Shown: piece after piece, positions 34,817-43,969 of the stretch
How the letters are laid out: each line of letters opens with the position of its first letter
Numbering within the stretch: position 1 is the stretch's first letter
DNA from: Candidatus Providencia siddallii
GTDB taxonomy: Bacteria > Pseudomonadota > Gammaproteobacteria > Enterobacterales > Enterobacteriaceae
Direction of reading: 5' to 3'
Assembly: GCF_964026685.1 (NCBI RefSeq)
Contig: NZ_OZ034688.1
Span: 186,001 to 250,000 of the forward strand
DNA length: 64,000 bases
Position numbers and translations under genes: made by a program
The notes under the pieces: generated by a model
The model's database searches: none
Told to the model about the DNA's origin: nothing
The model's input: only the letters and a program-made list of their open reading frames with translations

Positions 34817-35449
34817 TTATATATAATATTTATTAAAATCGCATAAGTCTTTTATTATGCAAGAATAACAAGTAGGTTTTTTTGATTTACAAACATATTT
34901 TCCATGCAATAAAAACCAATTATGAAAATTAATTTTAAATTTTTTAGGTACAATTTTAAGTAATTTTTTTTCAATTATAGTTACATTTTTACCGGTTGCA
35001 AAACCTGTTCTATTACATACACGAAAAATATGAGTATCTACAGCAATTGTAGGTAAACCAAATATAACATTAAGAATTATATTAGCTGTTTTATCACCTA
35101 TACCTGGTAATTTTTTAAGAAGAATTTTATTTTTTGGTATTTGACTATTATATTTTTTAATTAAAATATTACATGTTTTATATATATTTTTAGCTTTTTT
35201 ATTATACAAACCAATTGTTTTAATATATTTTTTTATCCCATCGATTCCAATCAATATCATTTTTTCAGGTGTATTAGCTATTTTATATAGATTTATTGTA
35301 GCTTTATTTACACTAATATCTGTACTTTTAGCTGAAAGTAATGTAGATACTAATAATTCAAAATGTGAATTATATTTTAATTCTGTAGTGGGATTTGGAT
35401 TATTGTTTTTTAAACGAAATAAAATTTTTATTCGTTTTTCTCTATTCAT
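34817..35449 (-). CDS. nth: Endonuclease III
   Basis: DNA glycosylase/AP lyase that removes oxidised pyrimidines. The 210 residues number almost exactly as in E. coli (211): HhH motif LPGIGDKTA with catalytic Lys120, catalytic Asp138 (AVDTH), and the [4Fe-4S] ligands Cys187, Cys194, Cys197 and Cys203 at the C-terminus. It is one of few DNA-repair genes in the window. Its E. coli rsx neighbours are absent. Ends in TAA. Confidence 0.97.
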   Translation of the reverse strand: MNREKRIKILFRLKNNNPNPTTELKYNSHFELLVSTLLSAKSTDISVNKATINLYKIANTPEKMILIGIDGIKKYIKTIGLYNKKAKNIYKTCNILIKKYNSQIPKNKILLKKLPGIGDKTANIILNVIFGLPTIAVDTHIFRVCNRTGFATGKNVTIIEKKLLKIVPKKFKINFHNWFLLHGKYVCKSKKPTCYSCIIKDLCDFNKYYI

Positions 35450-35786
35450 TGTTATTGTTTTATAATAGTAAAATTATTATTTATTGATATTACAATTAAT
35501 AATATTTATTATTTATTTTAAATAATATTACATAATTAATATAGATATTTAAATTATTTTATTAGGATTAAATTTATAATGTATTTTAAAATATTATTTT
35601 TTATAGAATAGATATATATAATTTTATGTTAAAATTTATGTAATTTTTTATAAAAATTAAATAAATATTTGATCGTTTTTTTATATAAGAATATTATTTG
35701 TTAGTAAAATAATAAATTATATATATAAGTAATATATTTATACATAAATATATATTTTAAACAATATTATAAAAGGAAAAATATTT
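35450..35786. other. 337-bp AT-rich divergent spacer between nth and fumC
   Basis: No gene or RNA was recognised. It must contain promoters for the divergent nth and fumC; several TATAAT-like words occur but cannot be told from background. The fumC Shine-Dalgarno (AAAAGGAAAAA) is clear at the right end. Confidence 0.6.
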
Positions 35787-37184
35787 ATGGAAAAAACTCG
35801 TATAGAAAAAGATTCTTTTGGAACAATTGAAGTACCTGATAATAGATTATGGGGGGCACAAACTCAACGTTCTTTAAAATATTTTTGTATTTCAACAGAA
35901 AAAATGCCAATATCTTTAATACGTGCTTTAGCAATAGTTAAAAAAGCTTCTGCTATTGTAAATATTGATTTAGGATTATTAAAAAAAGAATATGGATTAG
36001 CAATTATTTCTGCTGCTGATGAAATTTTATCTAATAAACATATAAATGAATTTCCTCTTGTTATATGGCAAACTGGTTCTGGTACTCAAACTAATATGAA
36101 TATGAATGAAGTTTTAGCTAATAGAGCAAGCGAAATTCTTGGAAGTAAAAAAGGAATTGGACGTATTATTCATCCTAATGATGATGTAAATAAAAATCAA
36201 AGTTCTAATGATGTTTTTCCAACTGCAATGCATATTTCAGTTATTTTAAATATTTGTGAAAATTTATTACCTGAAGTAAAAAATTTGTTTAATACATTAA
36301 ATATAAAAGCAAAAGAATTTAAAAATGTAATCAAAATAGGCAGAACTCATTTACAAGATGCTACACCGTTAACTTTAGGTCAAGAAATTTCAGGTTGGTC
36401 GTCTATGTTAATGAATAATTTTGTACACATAGAAAATTCGTTATCTCATGTTCGTGAAATAGCTTTAGGAGGTACAGCAGTAGGTACAGGATTAAATACT
36501 CATTCAGAATATTCAATAATGGTTGCCGAAAAAATTTCTGAATTAACAAAACATCTTTTTATAACTTCTCCTAATAAGTTTGAATCTATTTCTACTTGTG
36601 ATGCTTTAGTTCATTCTCATGGTTCATTAAAAGGTTTAGCAGTATCATTAATGAAAATATCAAATGATATTAGGTGGTTATCATCTGGACCACGTTGTGG
36701 TATTGGTGAAATTTTTATACCTGAAAATGAACCTGGAAGTTCAATTATGCCTGGTAAAGTTAATCCAACTCAATGTGAATCGTTAAATATGATTTGTGCT
36801 CAAGTAATGGGAAATGATGTATCTATTAATATAGGTGGATCATCAGGTAATTTTGAATTAAATGTTTTTCGTCCGATGTTAATATATAATTTTTTACAAT
36901 CTGTAGAATTATTATCTGATGGTATTAAAAGTTTTAATAAAAATTGTGTTATAGGTATAAAAGCTAATTATAAACGTATTAATGAATTATTAAATAAATC
37001 TTTAATGCTTGTAACTATTTTAAATACACATATTGGTTATGATAAATCTGCTGAAATTGCAAAAAAAGCATATAAAGAAAACTTAACTCTTAAAGAATCA
37101 GCTTTAGCATTAAATTATTTAACAGAAGAGCAATTTGATAAATTTGTTCGTCCAGAAAATATGATTGGTGATATAAATTTATAA
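35787..37184 (+). CDS. fumC: Fumarate hydratase class II
   Basis: Hydrates fumarate to malate; the oxygen-stable, iron-free homotetramer. The 465 residues match E. coli FumC (467). The superfamily signature [11 protein letters not shown] begins near residue 317. Other active-site segments, [27 protein letters not shown] and [10 protein letters not shown], are all intact. It is the only TCA-cycle gene in the window, so what it connects to cannot be judged. Ends in TAA. Confidence 0.98.
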   Translation: MEKTRIEKDSFGTIEVPDNRLWGAQTQRSLKYFCISTEKMPISLIRALAIVKKASAIVNIDLGLLKKEYGLAIISAADEILSNKHINEFPLVIWQTGSGTQTNMNMNEVLANRASEILGSKKGIGRIIHPNDDVNKNQSSNDVFPTAMHISVILNICENLLPEVKNLFNTLNIKAKEFKNVIKIGRTHLQDATPLTLGQEISGWSSMLMNNFVHIENSLSHVREIALGGTAVGTGLNTHSEYSIMVAEKISELTKHLFITSPNKFESISTCDALVHSHGSLKGLAVSLMKISNDIRWLSSGPRCGIGEIFIPENEPGSSIMPGKVNPTQCESLNMICAQVMGNDVSINIGGSSGNFELNVFRPMLIYNFLQSVELLSDGIKSFNKNCVIGIKANYKRINELLNKSLMLVTILNTHIGYDKSAEIAKKAYKENLTLKESALALNYLTEEQFDKFVRPENMIGDINL

Positions 37185-37584
37185 AAGAATTTTTTTAAAA
37201 GAATATTATTTATTTTTTAAAATATTATTTATTAAATATATATTTTTTTAATTGTTTTATTAATTAAAATATTTTTTTTATTAAAGTTTTTTATTAAAAT
37301 ATAAAATATTTATTATATTTTATATTATACACGTTATAATTGTTAATTAAATATGATTTAAATAATATTTTGTTATAGTAAAATATATTTTTATTTTTAT
37401 GGATTTTATTTTTTAATTAGTTTTATTTAAAATTATTATTTTGATTAATTAATGTTTATTAATGATTAATTAAATTTATTTTTTTTATTTTTGTTAAAAA
37501 TTTTAAGTTTTTTATTTTTATTGTGAATTATTTTGTAAATTTTTGATTGTAATAATATTTATTATGTTTTTTAATTTATTTTTT
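37185..37584. other. 400-bp AT-rich spacer between convergent fumC and spoT
   Basis: No gene was recognised. Because spoT stops about 210 codons early relative to E. coli, this is where its missing C-terminal half would lie. No trace of the SpoT C-terminal sequence could be read here in any frame, so the tail appears deleted or fully decayed. Confidence 0.6.
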
Positions 37585-39051
37585 TTAATTAATTAAATTT
37601 TCTTTATTTAAATTTTTTAAAAGATGACGTATTTTACTACGTGCTTTTGAACTAACAACAAAATTTAACCATGATGCATTTGGTTTTTTTTTTTGAGATG
37701 TAATGATTTTAATAGTTTGCCCGCTTATTAATGATTTTGATAATGGGTAAAATTTACAATCAACATGAGCTGCTATACATTTATGACCTATATCTGTATG
37801 AACAGCATAAGCAAAATCAACAGGTGTTGCTCCTATTGGTAACTCAATAATATGTCCTTTTGGTGTAAAAACATAAATTTCATTAGGAAATAAATCTAAT
37901 TTTACATTTTTGATAAATTCAAATGAATTAACAGTATTTTGTTGTAATTGTTTTAAATTTCGTATCCATTTCCATGTTCTTAATTGTATATGATAATAAT
38001 TATTGTTTTGTTTTTTATATTTCCAATGTATTGCTATTCCAATTTTAGTAATTTGATTCATTTCTTTTGTACGAATATAAATTTTTATAGGTATTCCTTG
38101 AGGTCCAATTAAAGATGTATGCAGTGATTGATATCCATTTGCTTTAGGAATTGCAATATAATCTTTAATTTTTCATGGATGTGGTTTATATAAACTGTGA
38201 ATTTTACCTAAAACTCTATAACAAGTATCTATATCTTGAACAATTATAATAAACACATAAATATTCATAATTGAATAAAAATGTTGTTTTTTTTGTTGGA
38301 TTTTTTGATATATCGAATATAAAGTTTTTTCGTGTAAGTTAATATAATAATTAAAATTCATTTTTGTTAAACATTTATTAATTTCAAAAAATATTTTTTT
38401 TGTTAAAATTTTATGATTATTATTAGCTGATTCAATTATTTTTTTTATAATGCGATATTTTTTTGGATATAATGTTTTAAATCCAAAATTTTCTAATTTA
38501 TTTTTTATATAGTTAATTCCGAGTTTATTAGCAAGTGGGCTGTAAATTTCTAAAGTTTCACGTGCAATACGTATTTTTTTATCATATCTTAATGAATTAA
38601 TCGTTTGCATATTATGCAAACGATCTGCTAGTTTTATTAGAATAACTCTAGTATCTTTTATCATAGCAATAATAATTTTTCGTAAATTTTCTACTTGCTC
38701 TTCTTTTTCATTGCGAAAATTAAGTTTATCTAATTTTGATACTCCTTCTACAAGATCAGCAACAGTTTTCCCGACTAATTGTTTTATATCGTCAAATGTT
38801 GTTTGTGTGTCTTCAATTGTATCATGTAATAATGCTGCCATTAATATTTCGTGTTCTAAATGCATTTTAGCTAAAATGCAAGCAACTGCTATTGGATGTG
38901 TTATGTAAGATTCTCCGCTGAATCTGGTTTGTCCTTCATGTGCTTTTCGTGCTATTAAATATGCTTTTTTTAATAATTCAATATGTTCATTTGTAAGATA
39001 TTCTTGAATAATTAAATTAAGTTTTTCAAATAAATGCAATTCAGACCTCAC
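37585..39051 (-). CDS. spoT: (p)ppGpp hydrolase/synthetase SpoT, C-terminally truncated (one UGA read as Trp)
   Basis: Controls the alarmone ppGpp. Present are the HD hydrolase domain (HD at residues 76-77, LLHDTIEDT), the pseudo-/synthetase domain (DYIAIPKANGYQSLHT) and the TGS domain (about 391-455, EIYVFTPKGHIIELP). A UGA at residue 293 (KPHP-W-KIKDY) is read as Trp. The protein ends in TAA at residue 488, just after KIRHLLKNLN; E. coli SpoT has 702 residues. The helical, zinc-finger and ACT/RRM regulatory region is missing. It may keep ppGpp hydrolysis while losing sensory control (inference). Follows rpoZ and gmk as in E. coli. Confidence 0.9.
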
Positions 39052-39074
39052 TTTTAGTGATTAGCGATGATCTT

Positions 39075-39335
39075 TTATATTTTAAGAAAATGATTGAATT
39101 TTATTTGTTTTTTATTTTCATATTCTTGATATTCATATTTGTTTAAAATATCAGAATTAATTAATCCTTTTTCTAGTTCTCGTAATGCTATAACTGTAGG
39201 TTTATCATTTTCTTCAGGAACTAAAGAATTTTTTATTCCTGTTTGTAATTGACGAGCTCTTCGTGCTGCTATTAATACTAAATCAAAACGATTACCTATT
39301 TTTTCTACTGCATTTTGTACTGTTATTCGAGCCAT
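39075..39335 (-). CDS. rpoZ: RNA polymerase omega subunit
   Basis: Small RNA-polymerase subunit that aids assembly of beta-prime. I start at [12 protein letters not shown] (39335), because GGAG lies about 12 bases before it and the E. coli protein begins there; an upstream ATG at 39353 would include that Shine-Dalgarno. The 86 residues contain the conserved [16 protein letters not shown] and [16 protein letters not shown] blocks; the C-terminal tail is diverged. Lies between gmk and spoT, the standard order. Ends in TAA. Confidence 0.95.
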   Translation of the reverse strand: MARITVQNAVEKIGNRFDLVLIAARRARQLQTGIKNSLVPEENDKPTVIALRELEKGLINSDILNKYEYQEYENKKQIKFNHFLKI

Positions 39336-39381
39336 AAAATATTTATACTCCAAAAATAAAATATTTTATTTTAAATTATTT

Positions 39382-40005
39382 TTATTTTTTTAAGAAATTG
39401 TTAATTAAAATATTAGTTTTTTTTATTTGGTATTTTAGTTTTAAATGCTCACTTCGTATAATTGATTGTAAATCATTTAAAGCTGTATTAAAATCATCAT
39501 TTATAATTAAATAATCATATTCATTAAAATGTTCTATTTCATTTATAGCGTATGAAATACGTTTTTTTATTGTTTCTTTATTATCTTGTCCACGTGTTTT
39601 TAATCTATGAAAAAGTTGTGTTTTTGATGGAGGAAGAATAAAAATACTACGTGTTTTTAATATTTTTTTTCTTATTTGTAAAGCTCCTTGCCAATCTATA
39701 TTAAGAATAACATCTGTGTAATTATTTAATAATTTTTCTATCATTATTTTTGATGTTCCATAATAATTTTCAAAAATATATGCATATTCTAAAAAATCAT
39801 TATTTTTGATTTTTTTTAAAAATTTACTTTTAGAAATGAAAAAATAATGTTTTCCATTTTTTTCTCCAGAGCGAATTGTTCTTGTTGTATAAGAAATAGA
39901 AACTTTGATATTATTAAAAATATAATTCTTTAATAGAGAATTAATTAAGCTTGATTTTCCTGTCCCGCTTGGTGCTGAAATAATATATAATATACCTTGT
40001 GTCAT
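39382..40005 (-). CDS. gmk: Guanylate kinase
   Basis: Phosphorylates GMP to GDP. It has 207 residues, identical in length to E. coli Gmk. The P-loop APSGTGKSSLI (about residues 10-20), the GMP-binding SYTTRTIRSGEKNGKHYFF region and the lid arginines (RLKTRGQD) are present. First gene of gmk-rpoZ-spoT, with a 46-bp gap to rpoZ. Ends in TAA. Confidence 0.97.
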   Translation of the reverse strand: MTQGILYIISAPSGTGKSSLINSLLKNYIFNNIKVSISYTTRTIRSGEKNGKHYFFISKSKFLKKIKNNDFLEYAYIFENYYGTSKIMIEKLLNNYTDVILNIDWQGALQIRKKILKTRSIFILPPSKTQLFHRLKTRGQDNKETIKKRISYAINEIEHFNEYDYLIINDDFNTALNDLQSIIRSEHLKLKYQIKKTNILINNFLKK

Positions 40006-40192
40006 AATATTTTTAACTAATTGTTGTAATAAAAATGTTAGTATATTGTATGAATATTAGTTAAATTTTTTAGAAAATTAATTTTTTATTAAAATAATAT
40101 TTATTTTTGTAGAAAAATATGTATTTAAAAAAATAATTGTTAATTATTAATAGAAATGTATATTTTATTTTTTATAAAATAGTTTTAATTCG

Positions 40193-40266
40193 CAGGGGCG
40201 GAGAGTTTCGAACTCCCAACACCCGGTTTTGGAGACCGGTGCTCTACCATATTGAACTACGCCCCT
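40193..40266 (-). tRNA. trpT: tRNA-Trp (anticodon CCA)
   Basis: Read on the minus strand this is a full cloverleaf: acceptor AGGGGCG/CGCCCCT with discriminator G, anticodon stem CCGGT/ACCGG and loop CUCCAAA with anticodon CCA. It is nearly identical to E. coli tRNA-Trp, with one extra base in the D-loop (AATATGGTA). D-stem position 24 is G, so it lacks the classical Hirsh UGA-suppressor change, and the anticodon stem has the normal five pairs. The 3' CCA is not encoded (CGA follows). The asp-trp pair follows rrnC in E. coli; no rRNA is next to it here. Confidence 0.95.
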
Positions 40267-40270
40267 ATAG

Positions 40271-40347
40271 TGGCGGAACGGACGGGATTTGAACCCGCGA
40301 CCCTCTGCGTGACAGGCAGATATTCTTACCAACTGAACTACCGCTCC
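40271..40347 (-). tRNA. aspT: tRNA-Asp (anticodon GTC)
   Basis: Cloverleaf on the minus strand: acceptor GGAGCGG with its complement, anticodon loop CUGUCAC with anticodon GUC, T-loop TTCAAAT, and an encoded CCA at 40271-40273. Closely matches E. coli tRNA-Asp. Only four bases separate it from tRNA-Trp, so the two are surely co-transcribed. Confidence 0.96.
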
Positions 40348-40519
40348 ATAATTTTTACTATTTGGTATTTATATTTAATAAATTTTTTATTAAAAATATT
40401 TAAAATTATTTTTAATACAAAATTTATTAAATATAAATAATTTTTTTATAATATGATGCTATATTTTTTTTTTAGTAAGTCAAGTTGTATTTTTAATATT
40501 TTTATTTTTATTTATTAGT

Positions 40520-40566
40520 TTTATACTATAAATATATTTTTTAAAAAAATATATTTATAGTATAAA
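40520..40566 (-). terminator. 47-base near-continuous palindrome after aroE (probable terminator)
   Basis: Arms 40520-40542 and 40544-40566 are exact reverse complements over 23 bp with a single central base. The stem holds one C-G pair in an otherwise A/T sequence. It lies 54 bases past the aroE stop and before tRNA-Asp on the same strand, suitable to end the tsaC-aroE transcript. Confidence 0.65.
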
Positions 40567-40620
40567 TTATTTTTTTGTTTTTTTATATATAATTTTATAA
40601 TAAAATATTATATATAAATT

Positions 40621-41442
40621 TTATATATGAGTTTTATTTTTTTTTAATTTTAATAATACTGGAATTACGTCTGGTATTTTTCCAAACCAACATTTAAAAG
40701 ATATTGCTGCTTGCCAAACAAGCATACCTAATCCATCAGAAAGTTTATTAGCTTTATTATTTTTTGCATATTTTAAAAAAGGTGTTAATTTATTTTGATA
40801 AAATAAATCATAATAAATAGTATTTTTTTTAAAAATTTTTGTAGTTATTTTTGGCATTTCATTATTCATGCTTGAAGATGTTGCGTTAATGATTAAATCA
40901 AAATTAGTTATAATATTTTCATTGTTTTTCTTACATTTTATATTTCCGAATTTTGTAAAAATATGAATTAATTTATTTGCTTTATAAAAAGTTCTGTTTA
41001 TTAAAGTAATATTACATCCATAATTTAATAATGGGTGTAATATGCCGCGAGTAGAACCTCCAGCACCTAATATTAATATATTACTATTAGTATGAATATA
41101 ATTATTTTGTTTTAAATCTAATAATAAACCTATTCCATCTGTATTATCACCAAGCAAAAAATTGTCATTTAATTTAATTATTGTATTAACTGAACCACAG
41201 ATTTGTGCTCTTTTAGTTGTTTTTGAAACTATTTTGAATGCTATTTCTTTAAATGGTGATGTGATATTTGCTCCATGACCACCATTTAAAAAAAAATTAA
41301 TTATATCTTTTTTAAAATTTTTTTTTGAAGTCGAAATTTTTTTGTATTTAATAGAAATTCCTATTTGTTTTGCATACATTTTATATATAAAAGGTGATTT
41401 ACTATGAATTATTGGATTTCCAAAAAGTGCAAAAATTTTCAT
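40621..41442 (-). CDS. aroE: Shikimate dehydrogenase
   Basis: NADPH-dependent reduction of 3-dehydroshikimate to shikimate in the aromatic pathway. The 273 residues match E. coli AroE (272). Substrate-site motifs GNPIIHSKSP, ITSPFKEIAF (catalytic Lys) and DNTDGIG (catalytic Asp) are present, followed by the nucleotide-binding LGAGGSTRG. It follows tsaC after 6 bases, so the two are coupled. Keeping a shikimate gene fits the chorismate need of the menaquinone genes, but other aro genes are not in the window. Ends in TAA. Confidence 0.96.
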   Translation of the reverse strand: MKIFALFGNPIIHSKSPFIYKMYAKQIGISIKYKKISTSKKNFKKDIINFFLNGGHGANITSPFKEIAFKIVSKTTKRAQICGSVNTIIKLNDNFLLGDNTDGIGLLLDLKQNNYIHTNSNILILGAGGSTRGILHPLLNYGCNITLINRTFYKANKLIHIFTKFGNIKCKKNNENIITNFDLIINATSSSMNNEMPKITTKIFKKNTIYYDLFYQNKLTPFLKYAKNNKANKLSDGLGMLVWQAAISFKCWFGKIPDVIPVLLKLKKNKTHI

Positions 41443-41448
41443 TATATT

Positions 41449-42006
41449 TTATCCTTTTCGATATATTTCACCAGTTTTTGAATTTCTAATTTCAGATTGT
41501 TTTGTTGATCCTCCAATTAATCCGTCGATAACATATATATTTTTAAAAAGTTTAATAACTTCATTTTTTGTTTTACATGGTTTTTGTCCATTTAAATTAG
41601 CACTTGTTGATATAATAGGTTTTCCATATTTGTTGCATAAAGTTTTAATAGGTTCATAATTAATAATTCTTATAGCTAATGTGTCAAATTTACCTGTTAA
41701 CCATTTTGGTGTTGTTATTTTTGCTTGAATAGTTCATGTTATATGTCCAGGCCATGTAGAAAACATAATTTTTTTTTGTTTTTCAGTTAAAGAATTATCA
41801 TTTATATATTTTTTAAAATTTTGATAATTGTTAGAAATAAGTATAAAACCTTTTTCTATTGAACGCTGTTTTAGTTTTAGTAAAGTATTTACTGCAATTT
41901 CACAATCTGGATCACAACCTAAACCAAATACTGATTCAGTTGGATATGCAATAATTTTTTTTTTATTTAGATATTTAATCGCATTTTCTATGTATTTATT
42001 TTTCAT
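41449..42006 (-). CDS. tsaC: L-threonylcarbamoyladenylate synthase TsaC (one UGA read as Trp)
   Basis: Makes threonylcarbamoyl-AMP for the t6A modification of tRNAs reading ANN codons. The 185 residues (E. coli 190) are complete only if the UGA at 41734-41736 (residue 91, WPGHIT-W-TIQ) is read through. Family motifs are IAYPTESVFGLGCDPD, LKLKQRSIEKGFIL, PKWLTG and STSANL. Ends GEIYRKG as in the E. coli protein, then TAA six bases before aroE. In E. coli topA-like yrdD, smg and dprA lie upstream; none is present here. Confidence 0.94.
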
Positions 42007-42316
42007 ATTGTAAAAATAATAAATTTATTATTGAATATATTTTTTTATTTAATTATAATTAGCGAAATTTTTATTTTTTAAAGAAAATTATATAGAATTA
42101 TTTTAATAAATTTTTTTAATATTTTATATTTTTATATAAAGATAAGATAATTTTTGTTATAATATAATATTATGTTATTCAATATTTTTATTTATATAAA
42201 AAATATTTAATAATTAATTTTAATTTAATATAATAAAAAAATATTTTTATAAGAAGTATTCATTATTTTAAGAAAGTTTTATTTGTTTTTAATAGTATAT
42301 TATTTTTTTTAAAATT
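42007..42316. other. 310-bp AT-rich divergent spacer between tsaC and def
   Basis: No gene was recognised. The E. coli genes at this place (yrdD, smg, dprA) have left no readable trace. It must contain the promoters of both tsaC-aroE and def-fmt. Confidence 0.6.
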
Positions 42317-42832
42317 ATGTCAAATTTAAATATATTATCTTATCCAGATAAACGATTACGTATAATAGCCAAACATATTAATAAAGTTAATATAAAAATT
42401 CAACGAATTATAGATGAAATGATTAATATTATGTATGAAAAAAAAGGTATTGGTCTTGCTGCAACACAAGTTAATGTTCATCATCGTATTTTTGTAATTA
42501 ATAATACTGAATTATCTGAAAAAAATAATATATTTATTAATCCAGAAATATTAAATAGATCAGGTGAAATTTATATAAAAGAAGGATGTCTTTCGATACC
42601 AAATCAATATGCATTTATATTAAGATCTAAACATATTAAGGTTCGTGCATTAAATTATAACGGTAATTTATTTGAGATTGAAGCTAATGATCTTTTAGCT
42701 GTTTGTATTCAACATGAAATAGATCATCTTTTTGGAAAATTATTTATTGATTACTTATCTTTTTTAAAACGTCAACGTATTTGTAAAAAATTAAAAAAAA
42801 TTGATAAATTTAAAAATATTATTTTAAATTAA
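42317..42832 (+). CDS. def: Peptide deformylase
   Basis: Iron-dependent removal of the formyl group from new proteins. The 171 residues (E. coli 169) carry all three motifs: GIGLAATQV (44-52), EGCLS with metal ligand Cys91, and QHEIDH with His133, catalytic Glu134 and His137. First gene of the def-fmt pair, with a 27-bp gap to fmt. There is no UGA, and the stop is TAA. Confidence 0.98.
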   Translation: MSNLNILSYPDKRLRIIAKHINKVNIKIQRIIDEMINIMYEKKGIGLAATQVNVHHRIFVINNTELSEKNNIFINPEILNRSGEIYIKEGCLSIPNQYAFILRSKHIKVRALNYNGNLFEIEANDLLAVCIQHEIDHLFGKLFIDYLSFLKRQRICKKLKKIDKFKNIILN

Positions 42833-42859
42833 ATGAAATAGTTAAGAAATGGGTTTTAT

Positions 42860-43807
42860 GTGTTTAAACAGTTAAAAATTATTTTTGCAGGAACAACAGA
42901 TTTTGCAGCTAAACATTTGTTAACATTAATTAAAAATAATTATCAAATAGTTGGTGTTATTACTACTTGTGATAAACCATCAGGTAGAGGTAAAAAAATA
43001 AAAAAAAATCCTGTTAAAATTCTTTCTGAAAAATATTTCATATCTTTTTCTCAACCGATTAATTTTAAAAATATAGAAATTCATCAATGGATTAAATATA
43101 AAAAAGTTGATTTATTAATTGTGGTTGCATATGGATTAATTTTACCACAATCTATATTAGATATACCTAAGTTAGGATGTATAAATGTTCATGCTTCTTT
43201 GTTACCTCGTTGGAGAGGACCAGCACCAATTCAATATTCTATTCATTCTGGAGACGATAAAACTGGTATAACTATTATAAAAATGGATGTTGGTATAGAT
43301 ACTGGTGATATACTTTATAAATCAATTATACCTATAAAGAAAAATGATACTAGTGCAACGTTATGTGATAAATTATCCAAAATAGGTTCGATTTCATTAA
43401 TAAAAGTTATTAAATTAATTTTAAATAATAAATGTAATTATGAAAAACAAAATAATAATTTTGCAAGTTATACTAAAAAAATTTTAAAAAAAGAAGCAAA
43501 AATAAATTGGAATGAAAGTGCTATTCAAATTGAACGGTATGTTCGTGCATTTAATCCATGGCCTATAAGTTATTTTTTATTAGAAAAACAATTAATAAAA
43601 GTATGAAAAGTTGAAGTAATTTCAGAATCGTATTCCAAAATACCAGGAACAATTGTTAGTGTAGATAAAAAAGGAATATATATTGCTACTGGTAATAATA
43701 CTTTAAATTTAATTCAATTACAGTTACCAGGTAAAAAATCGGTTGATATACGAAATATAATTAATTATTATAAAAAATTTTTTATACCTAATCAAATTTT
43801 AAAATAA
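42860..43807 (+). CDS. fmt: Methionyl-tRNA formyltransferase (one UGA read as Trp)
   Basis: Adds a formyl group to initiator Met-tRNA. The start is GTG at 42860 in the right frame (FKQLKIIFAGTTDFAAKHL). A UGA at 43604-43606 (residue 249) stands in LIKV-W-KVEVI, where E. coli has KVWKASV. Read through, it has 315 residues, exactly the E. coli length. The catalytic region GCINVHASLLPRWRGPAPIQ and MDVGIDTGD are intact; the C-terminal tRNA-binding OB domain lies after the UGA. In E. coli rsmB follows; here it is gone and trkA comes next. Confidence 0.95.
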
Positions 43808-43880
43808 ATTAATATTTTTATTAAATAAATTTATGTTTTATATTTAGTATATTATTTATATTTTCTTAGAAAAATAATTC

Positions 43881-43931
43881 TATAAATAATAATTTTTAAA
43901 AAAATTAAAATCTTAAAAATTATTATTTATA
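43881..43931 (+). terminator. 19-bp A/T-only inverted repeat between fmt and trkA
   Basis: Arms 43881-43899 and 43913-43931 are exact reverse complements, with a 13-base loop. It lies 73 bases past fmt and 38 bases before trkA. It could terminate def-fmt or form a structure in the trkA leader. Confidence 0.5.
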
Positions 43932-43969
43932 TATATTACATATTAAAATGCTGTATAAAATACATAATA

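Noticed and set aside
40252-40440. Plus-strand frame encoding ERTGFEPATL-like protein
   Set aside because: This is the well-known false protein from the antisense strand of tRNA genes (here tRNA-Asp).
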